From positions 15,793,507 through 15,857,506 of the forward strand of contig NC_034015.1 in NCBI RefSeq assembly GCF_000346465.2: 64,000 bases of DNA, read 5' to 3'. The number at the start of each line of letters is the position of its first letter. The stretch's first letter is position 1. Below the pieces are notes generated by a model. That model saw only the letters and a program-made list of their open reading frames with translations, had not been told where the DNA came from and did not search any database. The position numbers were made by a program, and so were the translations under genes. This document shows positions 35,729 to 49,400 of this stretch, piece after piece. Source of the DNA: Prunus persica (Eukaryota; Streptophyta; Magnoliopsida; Rosales; Rosaceae).

Positions 35729-35842
35729 CTAAGGGTAGAATAGGAAAGAGAAAGAACAAAAAAGAAAAAAAATTGATTAAAAATCATTAAAAAGCAAAAG
35801 GGAGTGTAAGTGGAGAAAAAGGGAGTGGGGAAATCAGCTCCC
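35729..35842 (-). repeat. Right terminal inverted repeat of the MULE
   Basis: Inverted copy of 31766-31879. Differences are a few substitutions and single-base length changes in A/T runs. Confidence 0.9.
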
Positions 35843-36215
35843 TTTCTATATACTTAGATGAGTATTCAAAGTAATTATAATATAAAAAATAAAAGAATAA
35901 CAAGATTTTATCACAATGGACAAAATAGTATTTTTTTTCTTAATTATAATAAATTTTCTTTTTTATCAAGGCAAGTCTGATTTACTAGCCGGTTCCGAGT
36001 AAGCCCAAGCCCAACCGACTATAAAGAAGAAGCTGTCCGATTCAGTTTAATTTCCCGCCGATACACTCGCACTTCTCATCGACAATCTTCACTTCACCTT
36101 GTCAGGCCAAATATTTTCCGTGTGTTTCTCGAGAAAATTCCGAATTCTCTAATGGCGAAACTACGATTACCCTAAAGCACTCATCTCCTAGCGTCAGATA
36201 ACAACCTAATCACAG
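35843..36215. other. Promoter and 5' leader of the VPS13 gene
   Basis: Begins with the right-hand copy of the MULE target duplication. AT-rich to about 35965, then GC-richer up to the ATG at 36216, as expected for a 5' leader. The MULE end lies 373 bases upstream of the start codon. Confidence 0.55.
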
Positions 36216-39200
36216 ATGTTCCTGAACAACGTAACCCGACGGAAGCTAGCCTCTCTGCTACGGCCATGGCTTCGAGAAGAGCCCGACCTCGAACTCAAAT
36301 TAGGGCTTCTCAATTCCCATGCGGTCGCCAAGAACCTCCGCTTCGATACTTCGGTTCTCAACCAGCTCTTCGACGAATCGTCCCAGTTTTCCTTCAAAGA
36401 GATCACTGTCGAACACTTGACCGTTCGGTTCTCGAACTGGTTCGTCCCTGCCTTTTCAATCGAATTTCAAGGCGTCACTGTGACACTATCACCTGGGTAA
36501 GTCACTGCTCCTGCTTGCCCGCCTGTGTTCAATTTTTCTTTTTTCTTCTTTGCATTGTTTGGTTTTTGCGAGCTTGATTTTTCCTTTTTTTTTTAATATT
36601 GAAAGGGAATTGATGGAAGAGAGAAATGTAGAACTTAGGCCGAAACCGAGGGATAAATTTGCAGAAGATATGAAGAAGAAGCTTTCTGAGATTGATCCTG
36701 AGGTAGGCATTGTTGTTGTTAGTGTTTAATCTCAAATTTCGCTCTTATCACATGTAGATAGGTGAAAACTTGTTTGCTTACTTGACTGATGAACCGTTAA
36801 TCTCCAATACAATCCCTGAGGCTTTTCACTGGAATTCAGGGTAGTGCTTTGCGTGGTGTTCTCGAAAAGCTCTTGGCCACTTCTCCTTCAACAAATAACT
36901 TTAGGACAACCCTTTGCAATCTGATACTTAAACACTGCCAGCTTCGAATGCATGACATCAATGTGCAAATGCAGGTTCCCATCTTAAATGATTCACTTGT
37001 TTGTTTGTTGAATTTAAAAGATATTAATGCAGATCCTCAGTATCTTGATCATGGGTGTCTTCTTCGAGGCCTATTTGGTGCACTCTTTCTACCTTTGAAA
37101 GAGATCTCTTTTACTCTAGTAGGCAGTGGTTTTGAGGTTGGGTTTAAGAGGGCAGATCAGCTCAAACACGTCTTGTTATTGTCTGATTTGTGCACTTGCA
37201 TTAAATTGAATGACCTTCAGCTTGTGGACATAAGTCTTGGAATTCCAGAATTACGTTTTTCATTTTCTCCGGATGATATTTTCTTCTATTCAGCATTTGG
37301 TAAAGCATCATCACAAGAATCTCATTGTTCAAGAAATGCTGTGCAACTATGGAAACTAGCTGCAAGCAGAATTGACAATGTGATTTCAGGCCCTAGACGG
37401 TCGTTGCAAAAATTAGTTGTTGTTGTTTGTTTATGGCTACGTTATGTTAATGCTTATGAGCATTTACTGTTACTAATTGGATATTCTGATGACCACTCAT
37501 TGAAGAGATCAGCTACTAGAATTTCACAGGACAAGATGTTTTTCAGTTCTGTTAAAAACCAAATGAAGGTGATTTCTGATATTGAGAAAGAGTTGCCGGC
37601 TGAAGCTATTGCACAGGCGTGGAGAATAGCACGTCATAGAGCAGCATCAAATGTTCAATGTGCCAAAGATGGTTTAAGAAAATCATTTGCGACAATTCAC
37701 TTCAACTTCCTTCTCAAGATCCTTTTCATACTAGCCTGTATCTGGAGAGTTTTGTGCAAGATAATCCACTTTATCATACGCTTGTTAACTTTTAGGAAAG
37801 TATTGGCCAAAGAGCCAAAAAAAGCGAATTTGAAGATTGTTTCTGGAGGTCCATGTACAGAGTTTTGCTTCATTTTGATCCTTGGAAATGTTCTAATCAC
37901 TATTTCTCATATAAATGAAATTCAACTTGCAGTAAATGAGAAATTAGAATCCCATATTGGGACCTCTTGCTCGGATTTCCTTTCATTTCGTCTTTCAGTT
38001 GATTCACTGTTGTTAAAATATGTAGAAAACACGTGTGAACAGTCTGTACTTATATCCTGTGGGCAGTTAAAGGTTAGATCCTCATCTCTTTTGGAAGCTA
38101 CTGTTAAGGAAAGCAGCTCAAAATCATATTTTAGTTCTATGGAAGCACATTGGAAGGAGAGTAATGATGATTTGAAGAATATTTTGTGGGCTGAGCCAGC
38201 ACAAAATTTTCCTCTTTCAGAAACTTACAAACCTGGTTATGCCGATCATGTGGAAGGTGCTTGTCTCTCACTTCTGAAAAATTTTCTTGGAGACATGTGG
38301 TTGAACTGGAACACAGCTTGCAAGGAATTTGAAAAAAGTGAGATCCAGTACTTTGAAAATCCATTCCTTCTGTGTGAAATTAAAAACTTCTTGACATATC
38401 CAGACCTCAAAAATTCAGATTCTGGGTTTTTGAAATTCTTTTTGACTCTAGGAAAGTTGAACATAGTTTTGGGATGTTCGTCAATACTATCAATATCTCT
38501 TCTCTTTAAGCAAATACAACATGCTCTATTCTGGACAGAGGACAATGGTCAATCAGGAGTTCTGTCACATTCTCCAAGAGCTAGTGAGGACAACAAATAC
38601 AGGTGCTATGCGAGTAAATTAGAAATGACATTGCTTAAGATACTTCCAGAGAAACATATTCAACTAGGGATATTTGCAGCTGGTCCTCACATTCATATTT
38701 CATTGGGAAAGAATTTTGATGCTGGAAACAAAGACATAAACCATGAAGTTGGTCAGGAGGAATTTCACCTTGCATTTGATTTTCGCAACATTGAAGCTGC
38801 AGTTTGGCCAACTTCCCAATTTGATATGGAATCATTTGTGGCGCCCTCAGGACCTGATGATATAGAACCAGAGTGCCTCAGGTTGGAGCAGCCTCTAATA
38901 GTCGATATGTTTAAATCAGATAGTGGGAAGTATCAATGTCAGGAGTGGATTTCTCTTGGTTCTTACTTACGAGTTGGTGGTTTAGAGGCTTACCTGGTCG
39001 ACTCAGCAGGAAAAAGACAAAGCCAAATTTTAGGTTTGAAGCCAATGACTGTGCGTTTGTTATCCTTCAGGTAGGATTTTATTGCTTTGTTTCTTGTTAT
39101 ATTTGTTCTCCTGGAGCTTTGATAGCTTTATCTCACACACTCTTTTATCCAATTTTTTCAGAGAGTTTTTTGATGGTTGCTCTATTGAACTTTACAGCAT

Positions 39201-42200
39201 ATTTTCCATTAATATTTTATATTCTCTAAATCCTTCACACAGAGAAGGTGAATTCCTATGGTTTTTATTTATTTGTGAATTTCCTTTAGGCTAAATCTTT
39301 TGCTCACCAGTGTTAATCTAAGGTTTTCACATTCTTTATTAGTATATCAATTTCATTAAATTCTGAAGTGCATTGAGGATTTTATTGACATAGGAGTAAA
39401 TTCTTTATTTATACGAACGTTGTCTTGTTTTTTCTTCTTCCTCTTTTAATATTTTCTTAATGTTTCGAATTCTTCTAAAGGTGAAAATGCTTTTTACTCT
39501 TTTTCTTTACTTTCCTTTCCTTGTATGTGAGACTTTTGAAGATCATAAGAAATGTGGTGAAACAGAGAACCTTCTTCCTTTATTTCCCCCACCCATCACA
39601 TCCAGAAGAGAATACAATTGCATAGCCTGCTGACTAAATTATCTGTCTTGTCATGATAGTGAATTATTTTGTTGTGCAGGGAGTATGTTCATTCATTTAG
39701 CACAAGTGTTATTGCTTTCTCAGCAGCTTTGTGTGGGACAGCTGAAGGATTCACTATTTTATCATATGCAGATGAGTTTTATGTTTTCTTTCAGGTGATT
39801 GTGCTTGTTTGCTGCTTACTAATAAATTTGTGTTTTTAGTCTTGATATTAATGTTTGTGAATATTTGTTTAGAGCTGATTATTATACAGTTTTCCTAGTT
39901 TTTTTTACTGAATGTACCCATTTTAGACTTTGTTTGTCTTTAAAAGTAAAATAAAATTATAGACGGGTCACCTTTACTTAATTAGGAGACTATTTGGTTA
40001 TGTTGAGGTATCTTTCTTGTGTTCAAGTTCGATTTCGATAGTAACATTATTTTTGTTGCTTTCAGGTTCCTTTCGTACCTTAGTCCTGTTAAAGTAGTAT
40101 TCTTGTTGTCACTGTTGTTTCGTTGCACCTCGTCAACTGCTGCCTTCTTGCTGTTGTTTGTACTTGTGATGATGATTACTGTTATTCCGAAAGGACCCAT
40201 AATTTGGGAGCTGGATGAGTTTTTGAATTATTTGGTCAACACTTGTCTGTGATATATGTTGATTTCATTCATACCATTTTTCTTTCTGACAGGTGCTTGA
40301 AAATTTATCTTCTGCGATATCATATTCATTTAGCAGTTTTGGGTCTATTAGTTACTTGCCTTTTAAGTTTGCAAAGCAAGAATTTGCAATTTCTGAACCT
40401 GAGAATGCGGAGACAACTGCACATGGAGCCCCCTTGAATTATAGCAATTCCCTATTTTCAATTAATGGGACCTTCAAAATCAAGTCAGTGGCTATAATTC
40501 TTCACAAGTCCAGGATCAGTGGTAGTGTGGACAGTTCTGTAGGAAACTCTGATGTTTCAAGTAGCAAAAAGTTAGCTGAGCATGACTTGCCTGACTGTGG
40601 AATTTCAATTTCAATTCACCAAACAACTGCTGATTTATCTTGGAAGGAAGGAAAAGTGAAAGTTCTTTCTAATTTATCAGAAATCCAGTCTGTAATTTTT
40701 AGATATAAGAATCAGAAGGGAAAAAGTACTGATCATTGTGATCTGCTATTGCAATCTTTTGATTGCTTATATGAACTATCGCTTTCTAGTTCTGTATTCA
40801 ATTTTTCACTGTCCCTCTCTCAGAATTACCTATCTTCAGATAATGTTAGCAATGCACCTGGTACCTCTACTTCTGTTGATAAAACAGTGCACGTGGAAAA
40901 TCTTCCCTTCACCACTAATTCTGAAAGTTCAAATGGTCAGGACTGTAGATTTCTTCAGGATATAGAATTTGCTTCAAATGTACCACCACCGGGCTCAGAT
41001 CATTGGTTACTGATAAATGTTGTGTTGGGTACTATTTATATGGGAAGGTACTCAGCAAAGAATGTTATGAATGGGGCACATCAGCTAAATAAGTTTTTGT
41101 CATCACTTTCTGTTGGTGGTGAATTTCAAACAATCTGTTGTGGAATTCAGGTGATATTTTGTTTTTTGTTTTTGTGTGAATTAGAGAGGGATCAATGGTC
41201 TTCTTTATACTTCTTGGGTTTAAATACATTTTACTCGTTTAACTTTGGATTAAGTTTCAGTTGAGTCCTTGTATTTCTAATTTAAGCAATCAATTCTTCT
41301 AATTTTTCCAGTAATGTAAATCTGGTAATTTTTCCAGGGTGGTTTTCTTTTCCTTGAAATAACAGCTTTGGCTACCTTCGTCAACTGTTTTGCTTCGTAT
41401 CTTCATTGTTTCGCAAATCTTTTATCTGGTTTACAATCATCTGATGAACACATCGAAGAAGCTGAAATATCTGTGGATACAACCAGGCCAAATGATCATT
41501 CTGTTCAGGAGTATATGCAAGAGACTCACTGTACATCTCAACAGGCCCAAATCACACAGATGGAAGCTTTCATCTTAAATATTTCTCATTTTTCTTGTGT
41601 TCTTGTGATTGAAGACGAACATGGTATATGCATCTGTTCTCCACTGTATGTTACAGATGCTGAGTTACTATATATGTATGTAAACAGTTAGTTTATGTTT
41701 GCAGGTGGTATGCAGGAACTTGTGCTTGAGGTTGATGTCCATTTGAACTTTCAAGTGACAAACATGAGAAGAAAACTCGTATTTGATCTTTCTCGCATGT
41801 CAATCCTTTCTCAGGCCTTTCAAGAAATTGTGGAAAATGAAATCCAAATTCCTCATTTTTCTTCTGTCACATCAAATGTTTTTCCGTCTGATGTTGTATC
41901 TGGAGGTTCTGCTGAATTTTCTCATCATGGGGATAGGATTCATCCTGTTAATGATGCAAGCTGTTCAAGAGATCCTGGACCACAGGAAGAGTTTTCTGTA
42001 CATAATTCTCTGCCTGAGGCCTTCCGTCCAATTCATCAGAATTATATCCTGAAGCAAGCAGGTGCCGTCATATCAGTTGAGAAGCCTTTAAATGATTCTT
42101 TGTGCTTAAACGAGGTTTGGGTTGGAAGTGGATCTATATCATGTTTTGATATTACAATATCTCTGTCTGAAATACAGGTGAGCAAGTCTATATTTCTCTG

Positions 42201-45200
42201 GTTCTTTCTAAATTTGATATATTATTTTAGAAAATGGGTTCATCCTGCTATTGCTTTGTCTAGTATTAAAACATGTGATTACCTTGTTTGTGTCGTACAA
42301 TTGCTAAGTCATGTGTCACTCGGTCTATTCTGCTTTTTTTTACATCAGATGCTCTTGTCTATGATTTCATCTTTCTCTGGGGTATTCAAAGAGGAGATGA
42401 TCAGTGAACCGGATAGAAGGCACCAGTCAAGTAATGAGGAATTTAAAAACAGTTCGGAGACAATGATTCCTAACGGTATACAGCTTTCCAAGATGCAAAG
42501 CATCTCTTGCTTGCAGATCTGAGAGGACTTGATTAACAGATATTTTACTCTGTATAGGTGCAATAGTTGCAATTCAGGATGTCCATCAACACATGTACTT
42601 CACCGTTGAGGGCGAGGAGAATAAGTTCAATTTAGTGGGTGTAGTTCATTATTCTCTTGTTGGAGAAAGGGCTCTTTTCAGGGTATGGTATTTTTGACAC
42701 TTCACATTTCTTTGGCTAGATCACGATGAATACTAATTTTCAAAAAAGTAAAAAAGAAAGAAAGTGTACTTAAATATGTACTTCTAAGTAGCTCTCTGCA
42801 TAATGATATGAGTTTGCAGCTAGTTTGTTACTAAAATATTATATTCCAAGCATGTTGTTCAAAATACTGATACCAAAATCACAAATTTCTGGTCGTTCTC
42901 TTAGTTTTGTATTTTGAGAGGGAAACCTGATAATTTATGTGCATTCACTATCTGGACGGGATGCTCGGCTATGTGGCTTTTGCCCTATTTTTTGGGTCTT
43001 TTTTTGTTTTTGTTTTTCTGTAAATATAGGTCCTAAGTTTGAGTTATTTTATCAAGGATACTGTAATGTATCCTTATAGAGGTCAAGGTAGCCATTGTGC
43101 TAGGCCGGAACAAACAAGTCATATGAATGTGAATTATAGGAAATATATAAGCACTGATAAAGCTGGTGAATGGTAAGGATATAAATGAAGAAGAAAATTA
43201 GGGGCGGAAGGTGGGAAGATAGATACAATTTGTAAGGTTGAATGACTGACAAATGCAGCATAGAAACAAGAGGTGATAGATTAAGTAGCATGACATCAAG
43301 TAATCAATGAAGCCTTACCCAAAAAAAGAAAAAAACTGAAAAAGAGTTATTACAAATGAAGATTTTAACTAAACAATTATGACATTATGCAATTGACTAC
43401 TCAGCTTTGATACAACTCTTTGGTTCTATTTATTGATTTCTCTTCTTTATCTTTATGGTTTTGCTCCATGATATGTGCCATCTCTACTGAAATTCATGTG
43501 TAGGTCAAGTATCACAACCAAGGGAGATGGAAGTCATCAGTTTCGTGGTTCTCCTTGATATCATTGTATGCTAAGAATGATTTAGGAGAGCCATTGCGCT
43601 TGAACTACCGTCCAGGATCTGGTTTTGTTGACTTATCTAGCGCTAATGATAATGGGTGGGCACTTTGGAAAGCAATTTCTTGTGAGCCTGAGAATTCTGA
43701 GGGTGACATTGACTGGGAGCCCAACATTCAATTGGTTCAAAGGACCTTTTATCTTTTGAATAAGAAGAGTGACTCTGCTGTTGCTTTTGTAGATGGAATT
43801 CCAGAGTTTGTTAGGAAGCCTGGAAATCCATTCAAGTTGAAAGTGTTCCATAATGCTTCTGTAGCTCGTGACATAAAGATGGATAGTTACCCTGGGGAGG
43901 CATCTGGAACTAGTCTGCAACATGATGCACTCAGAGATGACGGGAACACTTCTGTGAGAAGTGGAAAACTCCCTTGCATTGATGTTACTTTTGACAAAAT
44001 TTCTTTGACCATTTTCCATGAACTTGTAGATACAGAAGACATGTTTCCTCTCCTTTGTGGTTGTATTGACCAAACCAAACTTACTGTCCAAATTCTCCCT
44101 TCTAAAACCAGGGTTATAAGCATGTCAACTGCAGTGCTACATTACTTTGATGCACAAAAAAACTTATGGTGAGTATTTATGCTGAATAAAGTTGTACAGA
44201 TTCTATTATTTTGTAATGGGTTGCTTTTACTCTGTATTTGGTAAGCTTACAGTACATGTCCTCTATTGTTTTTGAAATGTAGGAGAGAACTTCTCCACCC
44301 AGTTGAAGTATGCCTTTTCTATCGTTCTAGCTTCCAACTTCAGGGATCACAAGCTGTTTCGCCTGGAGTACCTGTTCATATCCACTGCAGAACTAAAGAG
44401 GTTAAGATTCTGGTTTCTTGAATGATTTTGTCATTAAGGATCCATACAATGAAACAAAGAAAACAGAGGCGAAGTAAGCACCCTTTTGCCTACGTATATC
44501 CAGATTTTAACCAAGTGTTCATATGGAATATTTGCAGTTGAATATATCCCTTTCCGAGCTTTCACTGGACATACTTCTCTTTGTGATTGGGAAGTTGAAC
44601 TTAGCCGGTCCTTATTCAGTGAGAAGCAATAAGATTTGGGCCAATTGCTGCAAGGTTTGCCACTGTGCTTGTAACTATTGCTTATATGTCAATATGTAAT
44701 AACTATGAATTTCATATGCATCCATGTTCCGGCCTGCATGTATCTTGTGGAGAATAGTTTTAGTTTCTATGCCAATCACCTGCCTTATGAGAGCGAGATC
44801 CTAGTTTATCAACATGTTACAGTTGACAATATGTTTGTGTTGTCTAATCTTTTGCCTAAATTTCATGAACTGACATCTGCTCACATATGGTCGTACTAAG
44901 TGAGTGTAAAAAAATTATGGGAGGCTGTGAATTATTGGGTAACTTATTGTTATGGTTAGCAGCCCATGAGTCCCAATGGAGTCCAATTGATAAATCTTCT
45001 GATGAATTGCTAGTAGCGAGATGCTTTGGTGGATAATCCACCAACCTCATTGTTCATGAATTTATATACAAATTCCATTTGGATTACTAGTGACAGGCAG
45101 TAGTGTGGGTCAGGAATTTGGATATTGATATGGAATTTGTCCTACTGCATGTAGAGAATTTAAGATGTCTGATCAAATATGTATGAGAGCTTAGCATTTA

Positions 45201-46417
45201 CATTTAATTTCCTGAATCACAGACTCCATAAGTTCATGTTACCATTAGGGGATACCTTTAGAACATTATTAATGGAATAGGTGTTGCTATTGGTGCCACA
45301 TATAACTGGTCCTTCGTTTGTGGTGGCTTTGGTTTGAACTTTTATTGGGTCTTTTGTAAGTAGCTCTTATTTATAAATTATTGTTGACTTCACAAACAAT
45401 ATCTTGTCATGGAAGTGGAGTTTTCTTTTCGTCATTTCTCTGCTTTGCTGCCCTCCCTCTCTTTACTTTGCTCCCCTCCCTCTATAGTTTTTTGTTGTTG
45501 TTGTAGTTTCTTGCAATAAATCTGATCCTGATTGTGGCTTTTATTACAAATTTTCTACACTGGCAGGTGGTGAACCATTCCGGATCAGACCTTCTCTGTC
45601 ACTTCTTTGACAAGCAAAGTGTAACAGTTTCTAGAATGCAGTCTGCATCCGTTATTTTAAGGTAGCTCATCGTAATATGAATTATACTAATCCGCATTTT
45701 CAAGGCAGCATCAGATGACATATCATAACAAAATTTTCCATTTTTCTAATGATAGTGTACCATGTTTTGAGCTCTGTATTAATGAGAAAGTTCTGAATCT
45801 CCAGTAAACTAGATGCAGAATGTATCAAACATTTCTCATTTCGAAAGTTGTTATGATGAGTTTACATGGGGTGTGGCACTTATGTTGTAAATTTAATATT
45901 GCTTTAGCATTCTTAAGGCATGCGACACTGGTCATGTGAATCCTTTTGCATGGGTAAAGTTTGGCTTTTGGTATGCTAGACAATGTAAATTTTGCCTTAT
46001 CATTGAAGTCTTGAATGGAGGCAAAGTCAAGTAATTAGGTTCCATATTTTAAAAAATTGTGGGTCCGGTGCACCTTAGAACGTGGTGGTGGATGCTTTTG
46101 ACGTAGCGCCTTCAGTTTCACTTTTTCCCGAATAGTGTATGCTTTTCAATGTAGCATACGCGTTGCTACATATCTTACACTTTTTCCATGATGCTTACGC
46201 TATGTGGGCTAAGCAGATTTTTCCCTAACCCACCCAATGCATCACTGCAACAGCTCTCTTTCGAACCGAGAAAACCATAAAACCCAAGTTTCCCAAATCT
46301 AAAGAACCCATCAGTTAGTGGCGAAATCTTGAGGGAGATCTGGTGAGATCAGTCAGAATCACTGGTTGACAATGAATAGACTATTAAGAGAGAATGAGTA
46401 TACTATTCTCAGACCCC

Positions 46418-46449
<32 letters not shown>

Positions 46450-49400
46450 GGCAGAGAGAGAACCATACCTGCACGAATGATAGCAGAGCGACTAGCTCTG
46501 GTGTGAGGCTTGAAGATGGCAATTTCTAAAATGTTTGATATGTATTTTTGAAAGAAAAGAAGAAGGGCTGGATGACAAGCAGGAGAGATTGTCTTTCAAT
46601 TGGTTTTTCTATGTATTTTTTTCTTATACAAATTTCGAGTCTCAAAAAGCTTCTACCTCAATGCTTTGAGGCTTACGCCTCGCCTTGTTGGACATACAAC
46701 GCCTTGCTCTATGCTTTCATGTTTTAGAACACTGATTAGGTTATTGTATGAAGTTGATTACGTTTTAATTAATATCAAGAAACCCTGATTGGGAATTGAT
46801 TTGATTTGGGATGTTTTATGGATAAAGAAATTTTGAACTGTTTTGTGTGCTTATTTTCGGAATTGCTTGTGACTTCAATGGTGAAATAATGGGATTGCTC
46901 AGGACACAGGCTGACATATGTTATCGCTTCTAATTTTCTTGATATCTTGCACCACGAAATAAGACGTTAGGAACACATAGTTAAGTCAATTAATCAAAAA
47001 GTTTATTAATTGTTGGAAAGTCTTAAATTTAGCTTATAGGGTCTTTTTACGCAAACTTTGGTCTGAATATATGTGATAAATTGAGTGATCCTAATTATTT
47101 TTTTGAGATAGTCTAATTCTCCCTTGTGCTTATTTGTCAAAGCATTTTAAAGACATTCCTTTTAGTCTAATTCTTCTGGGGTGCTATTATGTGTTATTGG
47201 TTGACTTTGTTGAACTAGATTTGATGGACTTCTCGTCCATCCATCTTACTTGGATTTTCTTCTATTTTATTAATCAAGTTGGGATTGTATCAAAAAAGAA
47301 AATGATTGATCTTATTTATTACTTAACTGTAAGGTGCTCGGATTTGGCAAATCAACCTCCAGAGATTGCTTCAGTTGTTTCAATCCAACTTGCAGTTCCT
47401 AGATCTTTTGTGACTAAATCAATTGATGTCTCTCTCATAGAAACTCAAGTACTTGCTTGGAAAACGCAAATAACGTCACTTCAAGGTATGCTCTATTCTC
47501 TCTTATGGATACAGCCTGAAATTTTTATGTTGTCTTAGTAAAGGGAATCAAATTATTTTTTTTTTGTGCAAATGGTTATAAAGTTCGATCTTTAAGTCAA
47601 ATAAATTGTGAAGATGGAGAATAAACTCTTGAACTTAATGGACATGGTGGATGGAAATTCGCAAGGTTGTTGGTGAAGTGAAATATGCTTCTAGAGTATT
47701 TGGAAATGTATAATTTATGAATTTTAAAACAAACTATATGAATGACCGTCATACATTAATTGAAATAAAGTAGCTTTGATTATTATTACGAGCATATGGA
47801 TACGGCCTGAACTTTTATTTAGTAAAATGGAATTTAATTCTCTTTCTCCTTTCATTTGTCCAAGTTGGTTATAAAGTTGGTTCTTGAAGTCAAATAAATT
47901 CTAAAGGTGGAGAATAAATTCTTAAACTTGATGGACATAGTGGACGGAAATTCTACAAGGTTTTTGGTGAAATGAAATACGCTTCTAAAGTTTTCTGAAA
48001 TGTAGAAAATATGAATGGGTTGGTCATACTTACGTACAAGTGCGTTTGTATGCATTAATTTTACCAGATACAGAAGTTTTTATAGATAAAGCCAATTCAT
48101 GAAAGAAGTACTCTAATATCAAACTTACTGGACAGAGTTAGGCTAAGATTGGTTGAAGGCATTAGCTTTACGTGATTATGATGAACTTACTTGCATTCTT
48201 AATCCAATTGGCTTAGTTTCAAAATTTGCACCAACTACTAATTTTTTAATGTTAGTTTTCTAGGTTTTTTTTTCTTTTTGGAAATTCAAATTTTATTAAA
48301 AGAAATGAGAAACAGTTCAACTTTGAACTGAATAACAAATGAGTTTCCTAGTTGGTGATAATTTCAGAATTCCATTTTAAGTTTCTTGTCTTTGGATTTA
48401 CATTTTCCTTGTTTTTTCTTCTTCTTTTCCTTCTTGAACAGATTCAAAAACTTTCCCTGGCCCATTTGTTGTTGTTGATGTTTCAAGAAAATCTGAGGTA
48501 TTTCATCAATTGTTCTGCTTTTCCTTGAGTTCATAATAGAGATGCTCACACTATTTTGATTATATTTTCTTTTTTGCTTATTAGTTTCTGTTTGTTTGTA
48601 GGATGGTTTGTCGATTGTTATTTCTCCTCTGATAAGAATACATAATGAAACTGGATTCCCTATGGAGCTACGATTTCGACGAGCTCAGCAGAAGGAAGAT
48701 GAGTTTGCTTCAGTGATGCTAAATGCAGGTGATGCAATTGATGACTCCATGGCCATGTTTGATGCTCTAAGTCTTTCTGGTGGAAGAAAGAAGGCACTGA
48801 TGTCTTTAGGTCTTGGTATGTGTTCTCAATGTCAGTTATTTTAATTAAATCAGAATCTCATTTTCTTTCTACTTTAGTCCATGTGTTATATATTTCTTAG
48901 CTAGCATGCCTCCACAATCATCATTATCATAAGCATCTTCGAAAGTTTGGTATTAAATGCATAATGTCAATCAGTTAGTCTTAACTGTATAACTCTTTTG
49001 TCTTACATCACTTTTGAATCATAAATAATTAGTTAATGGAGGCAAACTTTTTGACTCTGTCTGTGTTGGTTTTCCTCTCATCTATGGGCAGTAGTACAAT
49101 GCTTTCTACGAATATTATGCTGCATATATCCTTTAACACCTCTCGCTGAATTCAAGTGAAGAATAAAGTGACAGCCCTCATAATCAGACTGCAACCTTAC
49201 CTGGAAAGTTAGGCTCCTGTGAGGCCAATCACAATGTTATTCTGTTATTTCAGCTCTAGCTGCAGAAATGCGGACTCTTTTTTTTTTTTTTTGGTCAGAA
49301 TAGAAACATGGTATCTGGTCTGATTTAACTGGTTCTTTTCAAGCCTTAAGCTTGAAGCCAATAGATTTTTTCTAGCTATTAAAAGTATATATAGACATGT

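Larger units (their letters stand above)
31766..35842 (+). mobile_element. Almost complete Mutator-like element (MULE, 4077 bp)
   Basis: The element begins GGGAGCTGATTTCCCCACTC and ends with the inverted form GAGTGGGGAAATCAGCTCCC (middle bases differ slightly further in). The repeats are about 114 bases long with few mismatches. The eight bases TTTCTATA flank both ends (31758-31765 and 35843-35850), a target duplication at the small end of the Mutator range. Inside is a MULE/FAR1-type transposase gene reading outward from the left end. The nearly matching repeats and intact flanking duplication point to a fairly recent insertion, but the transposase has one frameshift (see that entry). Confidence 0.9.

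Noticed and set aside
36266..36577. 103-codon frame overlapping VPS13 exon 1
   Set aside because: Alternative frame of the chorein exon; the called frame continues through 35 more exons in phase.
43633..44091. 152-codon minus-strand frame in VPS13
   Set aside because: Shadow of exon 10.
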